A stretch of 40,082 bases of DNA. Origin: CAJXJP01 sp034111025 (lineage in GTDB: Bacteria; Patescibacteriota; Gracilibacteria; BD1-5; UBA6164). The position numbers were made by a program, and so were the translations under genes. The notes beneath the pieces are model-generated. The model searched no databases. It was not told the origin of the DNA and saw only the letters and a program-made list of their open reading frames with translations. Location: the NCBI GenBank assembly GCA_034111025.1, contig JAWUYB010000052.1, positions 1 to 40,082 on the forward strand, written 5' to 3'. Positions 1-12,800 of this stretch are shown in pieces (the stretch's first letter is position 1; the number at the start of each line of letters is the position of its first letter).

Positions 1-1011
1 ATGGTACATGATTATATACCCAGCTCAAACTGTCATAATTAATACTGATAGTACTCATAATGCAACCATTAACTTTTGAATAATAGTTCAGAGTGTTCTA
101 TTAATAACTTGCGAAGTATTTCATTCAACTTCAAATCAAACTCAAATAGTTTCTTTCATTGATATAACAAAAGTTGGTTGTTCAAGACAACCTCCCGAGT
201 CTGCACAATTTTTTTCATGCTCTGCTTTTGCATCTGTTTTTAATTTTTCTATATCATCTCAATATGCTTTATCGTAAGTATTCTTAGCATTTGCTTGTGC
301 ACTTTCTGCATCCTTTAATTTTTGTTGAGAAGCAGATAATTTTTCTTGTAATTTTTGTTGCTCAGCATTTATAGTTTCAACTACTTGTGGATTATCTTTA
401 TTCGCTTCTAATAATTTTTGATTTTCGGAAATTTGATCTTCTAATGTTTTATTTTCTTTTTTAGCTTTAGATAAATCATTGTTAGCATTTTCAAGAGTAG
501 TTTTTTCTAAAGAATTTTGAGATAAAGTATTCGTTGCATCTAATTTTTCTTGAGATGTAGAATCTTTGTAATCAAGAGTATCATATGCATCCGCAATATC
601 TTCAACGAAGTCATTAGTATTCTTTTCTTCATTACTTTTTTGTTTTTCTAAGTCTAGTTTTTCTTTTAAAACTTTTTTCGCATTTCATATTATTTCAGCA
701 ATTCTTGCATTTTCAGCATCGGTTACTTCTTGTTCTATTTTTTCATTATTAGCTTTTTCATTTTCTGCATGAGCTTGATTCGCTGTTTCTTGATCTTTAT
801 AAGGTGATATATTTTCTACATCATCACTATTATTATCTCAAAAACCCGGTATCTCTGAAAAAATATCAAATCAAAAATCTGTGGTAGTTGTAGATGTCTC
901 TGTGGTAGTTGTCGTTAAAATAACATTATTAGGTCATTCTGCAAATCATTGATTTATCCCTCAAAAAAATAAAACAACTAAAACTGAAGTTAATATTATG
1001 TATTTTTTCAT
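1..1011 (-). CDS. Secreted coiled-coil protein with C-terminal VirB2/TrbC-like membrane helix (partial)
   Basis: The reading frame has 337 codons from an ATG at 1011 and runs off the left edge, with UGA read as Gly. Residues 2-25 form a hydrophobic export signal. Residues about 68-262 are rich in Glu, Lys, Asn, Ala and Gln with heptad-like spacing, predicting a long coiled coil. A short Cys-containing stretch follows near 266-272. The visible end (about 305-337) is a hydrophobic helix with a MTVGAGYII-type sequence, resembling the first membrane helix of VirB2/TrbC-type pilin subunits that many candidate-phyla bacteria encode near pilus or secretion genes. The likely place is the cell envelope, with the coil outside. 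The function is not known; the pilin resemblance is by eye only. It is divergent from the glycosyltransferase at 1154. Confidence 0.7.
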
Positions 1012-1153
1012 GGATTTTTCTTATAAAAAATATAAAACTTTGGGAAATAGTAACATAAAAAGGGTATTTATCAAAAATTTTATTATATTTTTGGGAAAAA
1101 TTTGTATAATTGATTTTAAATAATATATATTCTCATAATATTCACATATTTAA

Positions 1154-2290
1154 ATGAAGAAAAAAGAACTAAAGGTAGCTATCCTACATGAAATGTTAAT
1201 AAAGCTCTGAGGAGCAGAAAAGGTTGTAGAAAAACTTCTGGATATTTTTCCTGATGCTGATTTATATACACTTATTTATGATGAAACTAAAGTCTGAAAT
1301 GTTTTTCCTAAAGAAAAAATAAATACTCAATGTTCATCATTAATTTCCCAAAAAATATATAACTGGACAAAAAAACAAAGATTTTGTCTTGCTGCTATGT
1401 CATGAAGTGTCGAATCTTTAGATTTCTCAAAATATGATTTAGTCATATCAAGCTCTTCTGGTTTTGCTCACTGAGCTATAACAAAACCTGAAACACAATT
1501 TTTGGTATATTATCACTCTCCTGCTCGTTATATGTGGGATTGGACAAATGAATATAAAAAAGATATTTGATGCAATAAGTGATTAAAATGATATATGTTA
1601 AATAAACTCTTTTTAAAACTCAGACAATGGGATGTAATTGCAAGCTCTAGAGTAGACACTGTAGTAGCAAATGCAAAGAATACAGCAAAGAGAATAACAA
1701 AATACTACAGAAGAGAAAGTGAATTACTCTATCCTCCTATTGAAGTCAGTAGATTTCAAAAAGAAATCTCTCATTATAATAATTCACATTGAGATTATTA
1801 TATAATAATCTCAGCACTCACAGAGTTTAAGAGACTTGATATTGCTATATCTGCTTTTAATAAAATGTCTGATAAAAAGTTATTAATAATTTGAGCTTGA
1901 GATTCTAGAAATAAACTCGAATCACTCTTAGAATGAAATAATATAATATTTACAGGTCCTCAGTATTGAGATGATTTAGTCTGACTCGTACAAAACTCAC
2001 AAGGTTTAATATTTCCATGAGAAGAAGATTTTGGTATTGTACCTATTGAAGTTATGGCTGGGTGAAAACCAGTGTTTGCTTTATGAAAATGAGGTTTATT
2101 AGAAACGGTAGTTCAATGAGTAACATGAGATTTCTTCGACGATGATAACTGATGAGACTTTATAGATAAATTTAATACTTTTCATAAAAATAATCTAAAC
2201 TGAATATATACAAGTCAAAACTGTAAAAGACAAGCTGATAAATTCTCAGATATAGAATTTGAAAAAAATTTACTAGAATTAATAAAATAA
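1154..2290 (+). CDS. Glycosyltransferase family 4 (GT-B fold)
   Basis: This 378-residue protein looks like a complete GT4 sugar-nucleotide-dependent glycosyltransferase. The N-terminal Rossmann half starts with a conserved GGAEKV loop (residues 19-24, the first Gly being UGA). A YYHSPARYMWD segment (about 117-127) is typical of mannosyl/rhamnosyl transferases of O-antigen and exopolysaccharide pathways. The C-terminal half ends with PGEEDFGIVPIEVMAGG (about 288-305), the E-x7-E donor-sugar site of GT4 enzymes. It would add a sugar to a lipid-linked glycan on the cytoplasmic face of the membrane; donor and acceptor cannot be told. The next gene is an O-antigen ligase/polymerase-like membrane protein, so the pair probably builds a surface glycan. 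A strong terminator follows at once. Confidence 0.9.
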
Positions 2291-2320
2291 AACACTTGTC
2301 AAAAGTGTTTTATTTTTTAT
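2284..2320 (+). terminator. Rho-independent terminator after glycosyltransferase
   Basis: A stem AAAACACTT / AAAGTGTTTT with a short loop overlaps the stop codon of the glycosyltransferase and is followed by a T-rich tract. It separates this gene from the next one 60 bases on. Confidence 0.8.
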
Positions 2321-2351
2321 TATTAACTTAATTTACAATTCAACTTCACAA

Positions 2352-3635
2352 ATGAAAAAAAATAAACAATGGAATTTATTAACTCTACTAACAGTTATTT
2401 TCACTATATTAATGCCTTTTTATGTATTTTTAAAGGTATTATTTGAACATAAATTTTGAATACTTGGATTCTGAATAGTAATAAAAGAATGATTACTTAT
2501 ATTGCTATGATTAATAGTAATATATGAATTTATCAAAAATAAAGTTTTTCCAAAAATTGAACTATTAGATATTTTTATTCTCTTATATTTTATATATTGA
2601 ATATGAATAACAATATATCAATGACTTCCTATAGAACATATTATTTATTGATGAAGATATGACTTCATGTTCTTATGAGTATTTTTACTTTACAAACATG
2701 CTGCTCAATTTTTAAAAATTCGTAGTAATAAACTTATTCAATACTTTTTGATATCAGCATCTGTAAGTATATTCTTATGAATAATGATTAAGTTTATGTT
2801 ATGAGAAAGTACTTTAATGTATTTTGGGTTTAGTGATTATGCAAGTAACTGGACCTATAATGGAAGTATACCTACTCATCATGGTTTAGATTGATCTGGA
2901 ATTAAGAGATTTCAATGATTATTAGAATGACCGAATGCTATGTGATATTTTCTTATAGTTTATTCTGCTTTAGTACTACATATTCAAAAGAAAAAATTTC
3001 AATTTCATAATGTATTATTCTTAATACTTATGTTATGGTTAGTATTAATCACTTATTCTCGTTCTGCATTATTATGAATTTGAATAGCTTGAGCATCATT
3101 ATTCTTATTAAATATTAAATATATTTACTATTCTGTAAGAAAATATATTATTCCTCTTTTATTACTATTTGTAATAATATTTGGTTGAATAGCATATGTT
3201 TTTCAAGAAAAAATTTATCATGCAGTCGTTCGTCCCGGTTCTACTGCAGGACATTCTGAAAGAATGGAAATATGAATAAATAGATTTCAAGATAATATAT
3301 ATGGTGCATGACTGGCTACATCAGGACCTGCATTTAGGAATGTTTATCCAAATAAAACAAGTCGTTTAGATGAAGAATATTATATACCTGAAAGTTGGTT
3401 TATTCAACAATTAATTGAATGAGGTTTTATATATTTTTCACTATTTCTTCTCATATTTTTAACATTATTATTAAAAACATATAAAAAATCTCCAATGATT
3501 TTTTGAGCAATAGCTGCAGTATTAATTATGAACATATTTCTACATATATTTGAATCCACACATCTCAGTTATGTTTTCTTTCTTATATTATGAATAATAA
3601 TTTACGAAAATAATAAAAAAAGTCACAGAATTTAA
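2352..3635 (+). CDS. O-antigen ligase / Wzy polymerase-like membrane protein
   Basis: This 427-residue protein has about ten to twelve hydrophobic segments. It has the layout of the Wzy_C/O-antigen ligase family: many short helices, a larger extracytoplasmic loop at about residues 290-350 with a HSERMEIG segment (about 301-308) and an NVYPN stretch, then final helices. Family members join oligosaccharide units or transfer a lipid-linked glycan to an acceptor at the outer face of the cytoplasmic membrane. The SYSRS-type motif (here ITYSRSALLG, about 234-243) just before a helix is a hallmark of the family. Its neighbour is a GT4 transferase, and a WecA-like priming enzyme lies at the right end of the window. 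Ligase and polymerase cannot be separated by reading. There is no Shine-Dalgarno before the ATG. Confidence 0.8.
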
Positions 3636-3652
3636 TTCTTTGACTTTTTTTT
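3614..3652 (+). terminator. Terminator overlapping stop of O-antigen ligase-like gene
   Basis: A stem of AAAAAAAGTCA and TGACTTTTTTT, with an inner AGAAT/ATTCT pairing, ends in a T-run. The stop codon TAA lies in its loop. Confidence 0.8.
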
Positions 3653-3760
3653 GTTTCATATACAATATTTTTATTCATATTACATACTTTTTATATAAAA
3701 TAATTTGCTTCACATTCAAGATTCAATAAACTAAATATAATTTACTAGTAACTAAAGAAT
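3653..3760 (+). promoter_or_regulatory. Intergenic region with a possible -10 box
   Basis: This A+T-rich spacer follows the terminator. A TATAAT lies at 3736-3741, 19 bases before the ATG of the next gene, but no convincing -35 box is found at 16-18 bases upstream. I regard it as a weak promoter candidate only. Confidence 0.3.
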
Positions 3761-6382
3761 ATGAAAAAAATTTGTTCAATAATACTTGCCATGATACTAA
3801 TAATAACACCTATATTACAAGTATCTGCTTATGATATAATAAATGAAAAAAAAATTGCAGTTAAAAATATACTCCTTACAAAATCTCAACTTAAAAAGAT
3901 AACTAAATGAGAACAATATATTACTGCAATGGATAATTTTATTGCTAAAATTAAGAATAATCAAAAAAAATTAAATTCTATTGAATATAAATTATCAACA
4001 GCTATTAATAACATAAAATCAAAGCAATGAGCTTGAATAACTTTAAGTAAAAAAGATAGTAATTTACTTAAAATACTATCTTATACTCAAGCAAGAATTA
4101 CTTTTATTCAATTGGATAATTTACAAAAAATTGAAGAAACTTGAAAAGAAAAATTAACTAAAATATTAGAACAAGTAAAGAATCCTGATATATCTCAATT
4201 AGATAAAGAAAAGTTAGAAGATACTGTAATTAAAATTCAAAAAAAATTACTAGATCAATCAAAATTGACTGTAAATAATATTATGTGAGATTTTGAAGAA
4301 TACTTTAATTATGAAAATAAAGGTGACTTTGAAATGAATTTTAATTCAGATCATGAATCTATTGGAAAAATTAACGCTGAATTAAAGCTATCAGACTATG
4401 TAACACAAACATCTAATTTTGATTCACGTTTTAACTGAAATCTAACAGCGATGATTGAGGCACTACCTAAATGAGGAGAAGCTCTAAAGTGAGAATTTAA
4501 TAATTTTGTAGAATTTATATTTAAAGACTGAAAATATTATGCACTAGTAAAAGATTTAAATATAGTTAGTGAAGAAAATTTAGAAGATTTTCAAGAGATA
4601 TTAGATAATTTAAAAGATCTAGCAAAAGAAAATAATTATATAGAATTTTCTGATGATCAAAGTGTTGAAGGAATTGAATTAATTAGATATTTTCATCCTG
4701 ATAACTTCTTTAAGGATGCTGATAATTTATTTTCAAAATCTATGTTCACTGCGTATAAAAAAGAATGAGATATCTATTCTATAATACCTACAAAATATGC
4801 TTGTGATACAATGAAAGTCTTAATGAATAAGTTTGACCCATTTTCTCCTGATACTTGTACTAATAATCAATACAGAGATATTATAGAAGATATAATATCA
4901 AAATGAGAACTTACTATGACTCTTGGAAATGAGAATATATTAACATATTCTCAATATCCTGATTATAACATAGATAAATTTGATATAGTTGTATCTTTTA
5001 CAGATTCAGCTATACAAAAATTTACTCTTAATTTATTACCGAATCAAACTGAATACAAAGATGAAGGATTTCATATAAGTTATCAAAAAAATAAAATACT
5101 TAATTTTAACTTGTATGCTGAAGAGTGAGAATATGATATAAAATTTGATAGTATATTAGATACAAGAAATAATTTTTCATCAATTACACATAGTGCATAT
5201 ATTCAAGATTGAAGAGATACATATAATTTGAGTATAAACTTACAAAATAAAAAAATAAACTGAGATTTCATTGTTGAAACTAAAAAAGAAAAATACAACT
5301 ATCAAACAAGCGAATATGAATCAATAGGAACTGAATATATTACTGCAAATATATACTGAAATACTAATTCAAGAAATGAATTAAATAATATAAATTTAGA
5401 CTATTATGGGAATGATTGAGAAAAAAATTATTTAACATGAGAAATAATTTATGACCTCCCACGATTAAAAATAGTAAATAATTACCAAGATGATTTTGGA
5501 AATATTGAATTTCTGTTTGATTGAAAATGGAATACAAAAAATAATAATTTTGATAATTTTTCTACTGCTGCTGATGTTTCACAAAAAGATAGAAAATATA
5601 ATAATGAAACATATCAATACGAATATACTCAAGAAGAAGCAAAGATATTTGATATGAAATATACACTGAGTAATTGAGATATTAAAGGTACTTTAAATAC
5701 TTATGATAATAAAGTATTAGTATTATGAATTGTAACTAATGGTTCTTATGAAAAAGATAAATTAGAACTAGATAATATAATTAATGCAAATTTTATAAAT
5801 TCAATGTTTTGATATGCAAAAAATACTAGAAATAGTAAAAGGGTTAGTGATTTATCTAATCTAAGCAAAATGACTGAAATGTATATCACAAAAAATTGAA
5901 TGTTACCTAGTAGTGAATCATTTTGGGAAGAAATGGGAATTAATAAAGATGATTTTCAAGATCCAATAGCTAATGTGGAGATTAATGGTTGTAAATTCGG
6001 ATATACTTATGCTAAATGAAATAATTCTTATCAATTTTCTTCTTGTACAGAATGATCAGATATAAAGATAACAAAATGAAACTATTATGAATGAAAAGAT
6101 GATAAATTAGCTAATAGAGAATATTTAGAATGATATACAGCTTGGGGAAAACAAGATACTCAAGAAAAAGAAACTCCTATTATTAATATAAATTTAATTT
6201 ATGATAGTGTTTGAAATAACTTTAATCAAAATCTATACCTAGATACTATATATGAATGAGAAACTATATTCGAATTTAATATGAAAAACATAGGAATTAT
6301 TGAATATAAAAAAATAGATATTCAAACTCCTACTAACACAGTTCCTTTTGAAGAAGTATTTGAAACTAACAATAATTATTAA
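3761..6382 (+). CDS. Large secreted protein with embedded pseudopilin-like block
   Basis: An 873-residue protein (UGA as Gly) begins with a signal peptide (residues 1-23; hydrophobic core IILAMILIITPILQ, then SAYD). Residues about 25-180 are Lys/Gln/Glu-rich and helical. The middle (about 200-680) is Asn/Asp/Tyr-rich, alternating polar and hydrophobic as in beta structure, without a family I recognise. At about 684-760 there is a block beginning with Arg/Lys and SDLSNLSK, then a helix, then NGMLPSS, a DPIANV segment and two Cys. This order matches the part of type II pseudopilins that follows the N-terminal helix (..R..DL....Y....G.YP....DP..). The membrane-spanning pilin helix itself is absent. 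The protein is probably exported and cell-surface or secreted; its role is unknown. A strong terminator follows. Confidence 0.75.
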
Positions 6383-6420
6383 TAAAAATGAAGAGAATTA
6401 ATCTCTTCATTTTTATTATT
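6380..6420 (+). terminator. Strong hairpin terminator
   Basis: AATAAAAATGAAGAGA pairs with TCTCTTCATTTTTATT around a four-base loop. It starts at the stop codon of the 873-residue gene and ends in a T-rich tail. Confidence 0.85.
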
Positions 6421-6475
6421 TGCTTTATTTTGTTTTTATTGTAGAATATATTTTAATAATTATTAATTACATATT

Positions 6476-6808
6476 ATGAAAAATATATTTATATCTATTA
6501 TTTCGATAATTATCTTAGTGTTCCCTTCATTGGCTATAGCTGAATTATCTCAATCAAAAATTCAAAAAGAAATGGTAATCGCTAGATATCAAGTTGATAA
6601 AGACTATTGAGTAAAATTAGTTCAAAAAATTGATACAGTTTTTATAAAAAAAATGATGGTAAATGATATGGAACTTTTTCAAAGCTTAAATACTAAATTA
6701 AATAGATATTTTAATAACAAGTCTATTTCAGGATATTTATCAAAAAAAGAAAGATTATATAAATATTTATATATTCGTACAACATATGAATTAAAATATA
6801 GAAAATAA
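6476..6808 (+). CDS. Small secreted protein of unknown function
   Basis: This 110-residue protein starts with a clear signal peptide: Lys at 2, a hydrophobic core at about 4-18 (FISIISIIILVFPSL) and an AIA-E cleavage site near 22. The mature part, about 88 residues, is basic and mostly helical by composition, rich in Lys, Tyr and Met, with no Cys. I do not recognise a family. It sits between two terminators, so it is probably its own transcript. It converges on the giant gene, with which it shares the palindromic terminator downstream. It could be a small periplasmic or surface partner of one of the neighbouring secreted proteins, but that is only a guess from position. Confidence 0.6.
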
Positions 6809-6836
6809 AAAAACACACTTTAAAGTGTGTTTTTTT
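6807..6836. terminator. Perfect bidirectional terminator between convergent genes
   Basis: A perfect 30-base palindrome (15 + 15) with A-run, CACACTTT / AAAGTGTG and T-run serves both strands. It overlaps the stop codons of the small secreted protein (plus, 6806-6808) and of the giant gene (minus, 6835-6837). Confidence 0.9.
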
Positions 6837-9800
6837 ATTTCATTATATATCAACCATCTATTGAGAATAATATTTTAGAAATTTCTTTACTATAATATTT
6901 ATCTATAAGACTGAGTATTATATTATCATTTTCAAAATTGTATTCTAGACCATAATAATCATTAACAGTTTCTATTTTACCATCTGGAAATATTATAAAT
7001 AAGGCTTCTTTATTTATATCGCTTAATCTATAAATAACAACAGCTCAAGGATTATATGAAACAGTCTCTGGGATTTGGTAATAACCATAATCTTGAGTAT
7101 CTGTAAACTTCATATACATTCCATTTTTACTTACATTATCAAAATTATCTACTAATTTAATAGTTTTTCATTCTGATACTTGTAAATATTGATAATAAAT
7201 ACTATTTCAATTTTTAAGTATTTCAATTTTTGGATAATACGAATCATTATTTATACTATTAGACGCAAATACTTTAATAGTTGAACTAAAATCTTTTAAT
7301 ATTATTTTTCATGTATTTTCTAATATTTCAGCGACAATAGTCTTTCAATATTCTAATGTTAACCCTGTATTATTTTCATCAATCTTGAATTGATAATCTC
7401 ATTCATCTGTCCATGCTTTATGAGATCATTCATTATTATTCAATTTAGAAACTACTCCTCCTCTATAACGGTATAATGATACAGGCTCATCATCAAGATT
7501 TTCATCAATCAATCAAATAAGTCATAATTCATTTATTGTTTCTATTTGAGGAGTTGGTGAATAAATTTTAAAAGGTATTTCTGAATATGAACTATTACTA
7601 TTTTCATCTACAAGAGTAATTCCTATTTTTGTTTTATCTAAGTAATCATACTTTCAAAAAGTAATTTCTAATTTTTGAGAATTATGGTTAATTTTATCAC
7701 TTAATATATCTCTATCGTTTTTTGTATCTCAATCTCAATTAGTATCTGAGTCTAAATCCATATCAATCACTATATCTTGTATCCCTCTTAGTCATCAATC
7801 TTCATATATCATCCCTCATATATCAATGATTTTTTCTTGATATACGGGTATTTGTATTCAACTTATATATAATTCTGGAGCAATATTATCAGCTTCTTTT
7901 TGAGGAGATAATAATATTTGATTTGAGTATGTAGAAAAAATATTATTTTTAAATGATTGTATAGTTGCATATAAATAATCATTATCCATATTTAAACTAA
8001 AAGTTAATCTTTCATCTTTTGTTCATAAATCATATAACCAATATTCTTCAATAAAATTAAAATTTAAAAGAGCTTCACTTCCTTCATAATAAACTAATTC
8101 TATATATGCCATTGTATCTATAGAATTAATATCTCATATATATTCAATATGTGATCCTAATGATAATGGTAATCATTTATATTTACGAATTTCTTCTCAT
8201 CTAAGTGTTATATCATAACGACCTTCTATATAAGCATCTCAAGATATTCCTATAATTTTTATAGATGATTTTAATTCAATATATTTATTTTTAGAAACAA
8301 CTATGATTTGTTTATCTGTAGATCAATCAATCATATAAGTAAGTCTAAATGCTTGATTTCAAGCATATATTTTTGTTCCAGCTGATATATCTATTATATT
8401 ACCTTCTTCTAAATCTTTTTTTATATCTATTAGTTCTTTTGTTTTTAATATTATATCTTTTAACTTACCTATATTATTGATATAGGCTACATTATTTCAA
8501 AAAATAAATATTTCATTCTCTTTTTCAAAAGTACTTTCTTCTATATTACTCACACCATCTATAATAGATATTTTTTTTGTTGTTTTATCAACCAAACGAC
8601 TATATATCATTCTATAATTAAATAATTCTTGATTACTAGAACTAGAAAAACCTGCATTGATTATGTTATTATCAATAATTCATTCTTTAAAATTATCAAT
8701 TGAACTATAAAAAATATCTCAGTTATAAAATGGATTATCATCAGAATCTATGGTTTCTACCTCTCTACTTAGTTGAGAATCGCTTATATTTAAATTTTCT
8801 TTTATAAAGATTTGTCCATTCATCATATAAATAACATCAGTATCTCAATCATTATCTGAATCGATGTTGCTTATTTCTTCTTTCCCTGTTAATTCATCTA
8901 AATAATCAAATAAACGATAAGAATAATCCTCTCATCAAACGTTCTCAATAGTATATAATCATTCATAATCATATTTATATGGAGATTTAGATTGAACTTG
9001 ACATTTATTACCACTCGGAACATGTCCTAATGATGTAGCTGTCATAGCTAATTGAGACTTTCCATTACTATAAGTAGTTAATGGAGAAGATACACTTTGA
9101 AGTAATTCTTCTCAACGTTCAGCTAAATCAGTAACCATAACATCTTTTGAAGGTGTAATAATATTATTAGCTGATTCAATAAATCTTTGATTATAAATAT
9201 CTAAACGTGAGTTATAAGAATCTACATCAGATATTATATTTGAACTTACAGTTTGTATAAAACTAGGTTTCATATATTCCATGAGATTTTTTTCAACTTC
9301 TTTATTTTTTAGAATTTCAGTATGTAAAATATCTTTTACCGTTTCAAATTTATCAAAATTATTTTTTTGTAAATCAGAAATTAATTTATTTTCTGATTCA
9401 AATTTATAATCAAATGCTTCATCCCAAACACTTCTAAATGAATTATATTTTGGGTGAGAAACAAACACATCACTCGATAATGCTTCGGCAACTAATAATT
9501 TGAAATCATTATTTGAAATAGTTACATCTTTTTGAGTATCTAAGTAATATACTAATTGACCTATTCCTTGAGAGACATATACAGCTAGTCAAGTAAGTAA
9601 GTCTTGTTTAGAATATGATATTTCAGATTCAACTCAATCAGTTCAAATATTTATATCAATATTTGAAGGTAAATTAGAAAAATCGAAATCATCTACTCAT
9701 AAGTTTAATATTTGAGTAAAATCACTACTAAAGTTAGTCAAGGGCATTGTAATTTGACGAGTCAATTCAGTGATAAAATCTGTTTCAAATTCTAAATTAA

Positions 9801-12800
9801 CAAACGTTGTTACTTTTATAGCATCAACAAATGGATAAGAGAATTGTGGCATCGATAAATCTATAAAATCTGTTGGAAGATATCATTGTCTTTCAGTCAA
9901 GAATGCAATTTGATCTCATGCTCTCCACTCAGGAACAAAAGGACTTGTTTTCAGAATACACATGGCCTTTGTAATAGCTTTGAGTATTTCTAAAATTCAT
10001 TCTAATGAAGCAAACATTTTCGGTAATGTTGGTGGTGGTGGTAAATTTGGTAGTTCTACCGTTGGTAAACCTGGTAGATCTGGTAATTCAGGTATTACTA
10101 TAGTTGGTAAAATTGGTATAGATAATGATTCTTGAATATTAATTGAAAGATTTGGAACATCTGGTAACTTTAAATTTGGTAAATCTGGTAATAAAATTGG
10201 ACGTGTCCCAAAATTAAATTCAGGTAAACTAATCGTTAACCCAGCTCTTATGTTATGTAAATCCATAATAATATCTGGCCATTTTGGAAATTGTATTACT
10301 GGAATTTGTGGTATTACCGCACTAATCATCTTCCAAATGAAAGTCATTAAATCTCACCTTTCATTTTTACATTCTGAACATTCTGCTTCATAATCTACAA
10401 ATACATCAATAAGTAATTGCCAAGATTTAAGTATTGCTTTAATTAATATATATAATTCAACCCAAGATTTAAACCTTTCTCAATTTTTTCAAATCCATCA
10501 CCCTAGTATTTCAGATATACTTTCCACATTACAAAGTATTTGTTCTAAATAATCTTCTTTTTTCTTTACAAGCTTATTTAATTCCTTTGGAAAGTTTTTA
10601 TACGATTGAATTATTTCTAAATTTTTATCCATTGAGCCAATTAATATATCCACATCTAGTATTATTTTATTAGCTGCTGTATTAGCATCTTCACATTCTT
10701 TTTGTGTCATTTTTGGATTATCCTCTGAACAAGTAGCTCAAAATGACCATGCATCTTGAGCTCTTTTTAACTCCTCTTTCCATTTATCTATAGTGCCTTT
10801 CCATTTCATTTCAGTAGCTGCTATTTCAGCAGAATCAACCCAAGGAATCTCAACACTTAAACTTTCTTGTGTAAAGTTAACAAGTGGTATATTTGATAAG
10901 AATGTATAAGCTTCTTTTATTCAAGAATTTACCGTATCTAAATTTCATGATCATACTAATCATGTTATATTTTCATCTGCATTAACTACATCATCCATAT
11001 CTTTTGACTTAGATTCTCAAAAATCTAGTACTCATGAAAAATCTGGAAGAATAATAAACACAGTTGGGAAATCAGTTAATTTATTAACAATTTCTTCAAT
11101 TTGTCTTGTTACCCATCACATTAAGAAATCAGGAAATGCTGATATTCTTCTATTTTGAACTTGTATAATATCACTAAAATCTCATGATTTCACAGCTCAA
11201 AAATCTATATTGAGAGATAATTCATCATCCAATCCTTGCCCATTTATTTGAACTAATGGTTCATTTAATCTTGATCAAATATTTGAACTATCTGGATGTG
11301 AAATTTTTGTAAAAGATTCTTTAAATTTATCTTCAAAACTTTGTGATTTCACTCATGTAGATTTATAGTCAAGGTATTCTTGAACTAAATCTAAATCAAG
11401 ATCAGTATTTTTATTTTTTGTTCAACTACAGTTCGCATTAAAAATTCCAAAACCTTTTCCTGATACTCAACCTGATATTGATCATGCAACTGGGAAACCA
11501 ACTGATCAAGGATCTCAATCTGATCAATCATTGCTACAACTTGCTAATGGCATAGCCGTAACTATACAATTTCATCCTGGTAATAATGGATGTAATCAAG
11601 GCATATTAGAATATCCCGCTACTCTTGCAGGTCAACCAAAACATGCTGCCACTCAAAATCATCATGTCAAAGTTGGTGTTGCAAATAAACGGAAGAAATT
11701 AGAAGGACTATCAATTCATAAATATCAACCCGCTCATGTATTTGAACATCACTCACTCAATGGGCTTGGTGGCCAAACAGCAGGTCAACATATAGGTCAA
11801 TATTGGAACCAAGTTAAAGCAGAAAATATAGGAATTCATTCATCAATATTTAAACCATCACCTATTGGTACTCAAAATAGAGTAGGATCTCATCCTGGTG
11901 CTAAAGGTGCCCAATTAAGTGGTGTAGCAATACAACCTCATCATCAAAATCCACAACTAAATCATTGTATCAAGTTATCAACACCAGCTAATACATGGTC
12001 AATATTTTCTTCAATATCTTCTAAATTAGATAAGAAATCTTTACTAGAATCAGAAGAATCTTCACTATCAGGAATACCATCATTATCTGAATCAATATTA
12101 ATTTTTCATAATGCAGTTTCTGCATATTTTTGTTGATCCGATATACTTCAGCCAGTTAAATCATCAATATAATCTGGTATTCAATTTTGGTTTAAATCTT
12201 CTACATTTTTAGAAACCTCTTCAGGTAATCAAATATTACTTTCATTACATTTAGGTGTTTTTATTCATCTCACATAACCAGGTTTTATTATAGTTTCATT
12301 ACAGTCATCTATATTATTATTATTAGAGTCTACTCAACATGAACGGAATAATGTCTTAGTTTCTCAACAACTTTCATGTGATACTGAATAAAATATATCT
12401 CCAAAGCTATCATCTCATACTTCTCATTTTTCAAATAATCATACTTGAATATGTCAGTATTTTATAGGAGCAGTTTTTAATTTAGCTGATAAGCTCAACG
12501 ATTCACCAGGAGCTAAACTAAAATCATCAACCATGAAATCATATCAAGGTATATCGTAACGTACTTGAGCAGGAATAGATGTAGTTAAAGTTAATTGATC
12601 CAGTGTGAATATTGTTACTATATTTTCAACATAAGATATATTATTCAGTGTCTTAGTTGAATTATTTTTAATAAGAAGGTTAAAATCAATAGTAGATCCT
12701 CATACTAATTCTCAGTTATATGTTTTAGATACTTCAATATCTAAAATCTCTACATATTTACTCTTAATAAAACTGCTTTCTGCTAGTTCTGGGTAACTTT

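Noticed and set aside
9112..10710. Three separate minus-strand ORFs of 70-118 codons as small genes
   Set aside because: All are in the same frame and are joined by UGA codons; they are pieces of the giant protein.
11531..12136. A 201-codon open frame on the plus strand
   Set aside because: It lies wholly antisense to the giant gene in its Cys/Trp/Pro-rich part, where the richer base composition removes chance stops. Its translation is His/Gln-rich and resembles no family.
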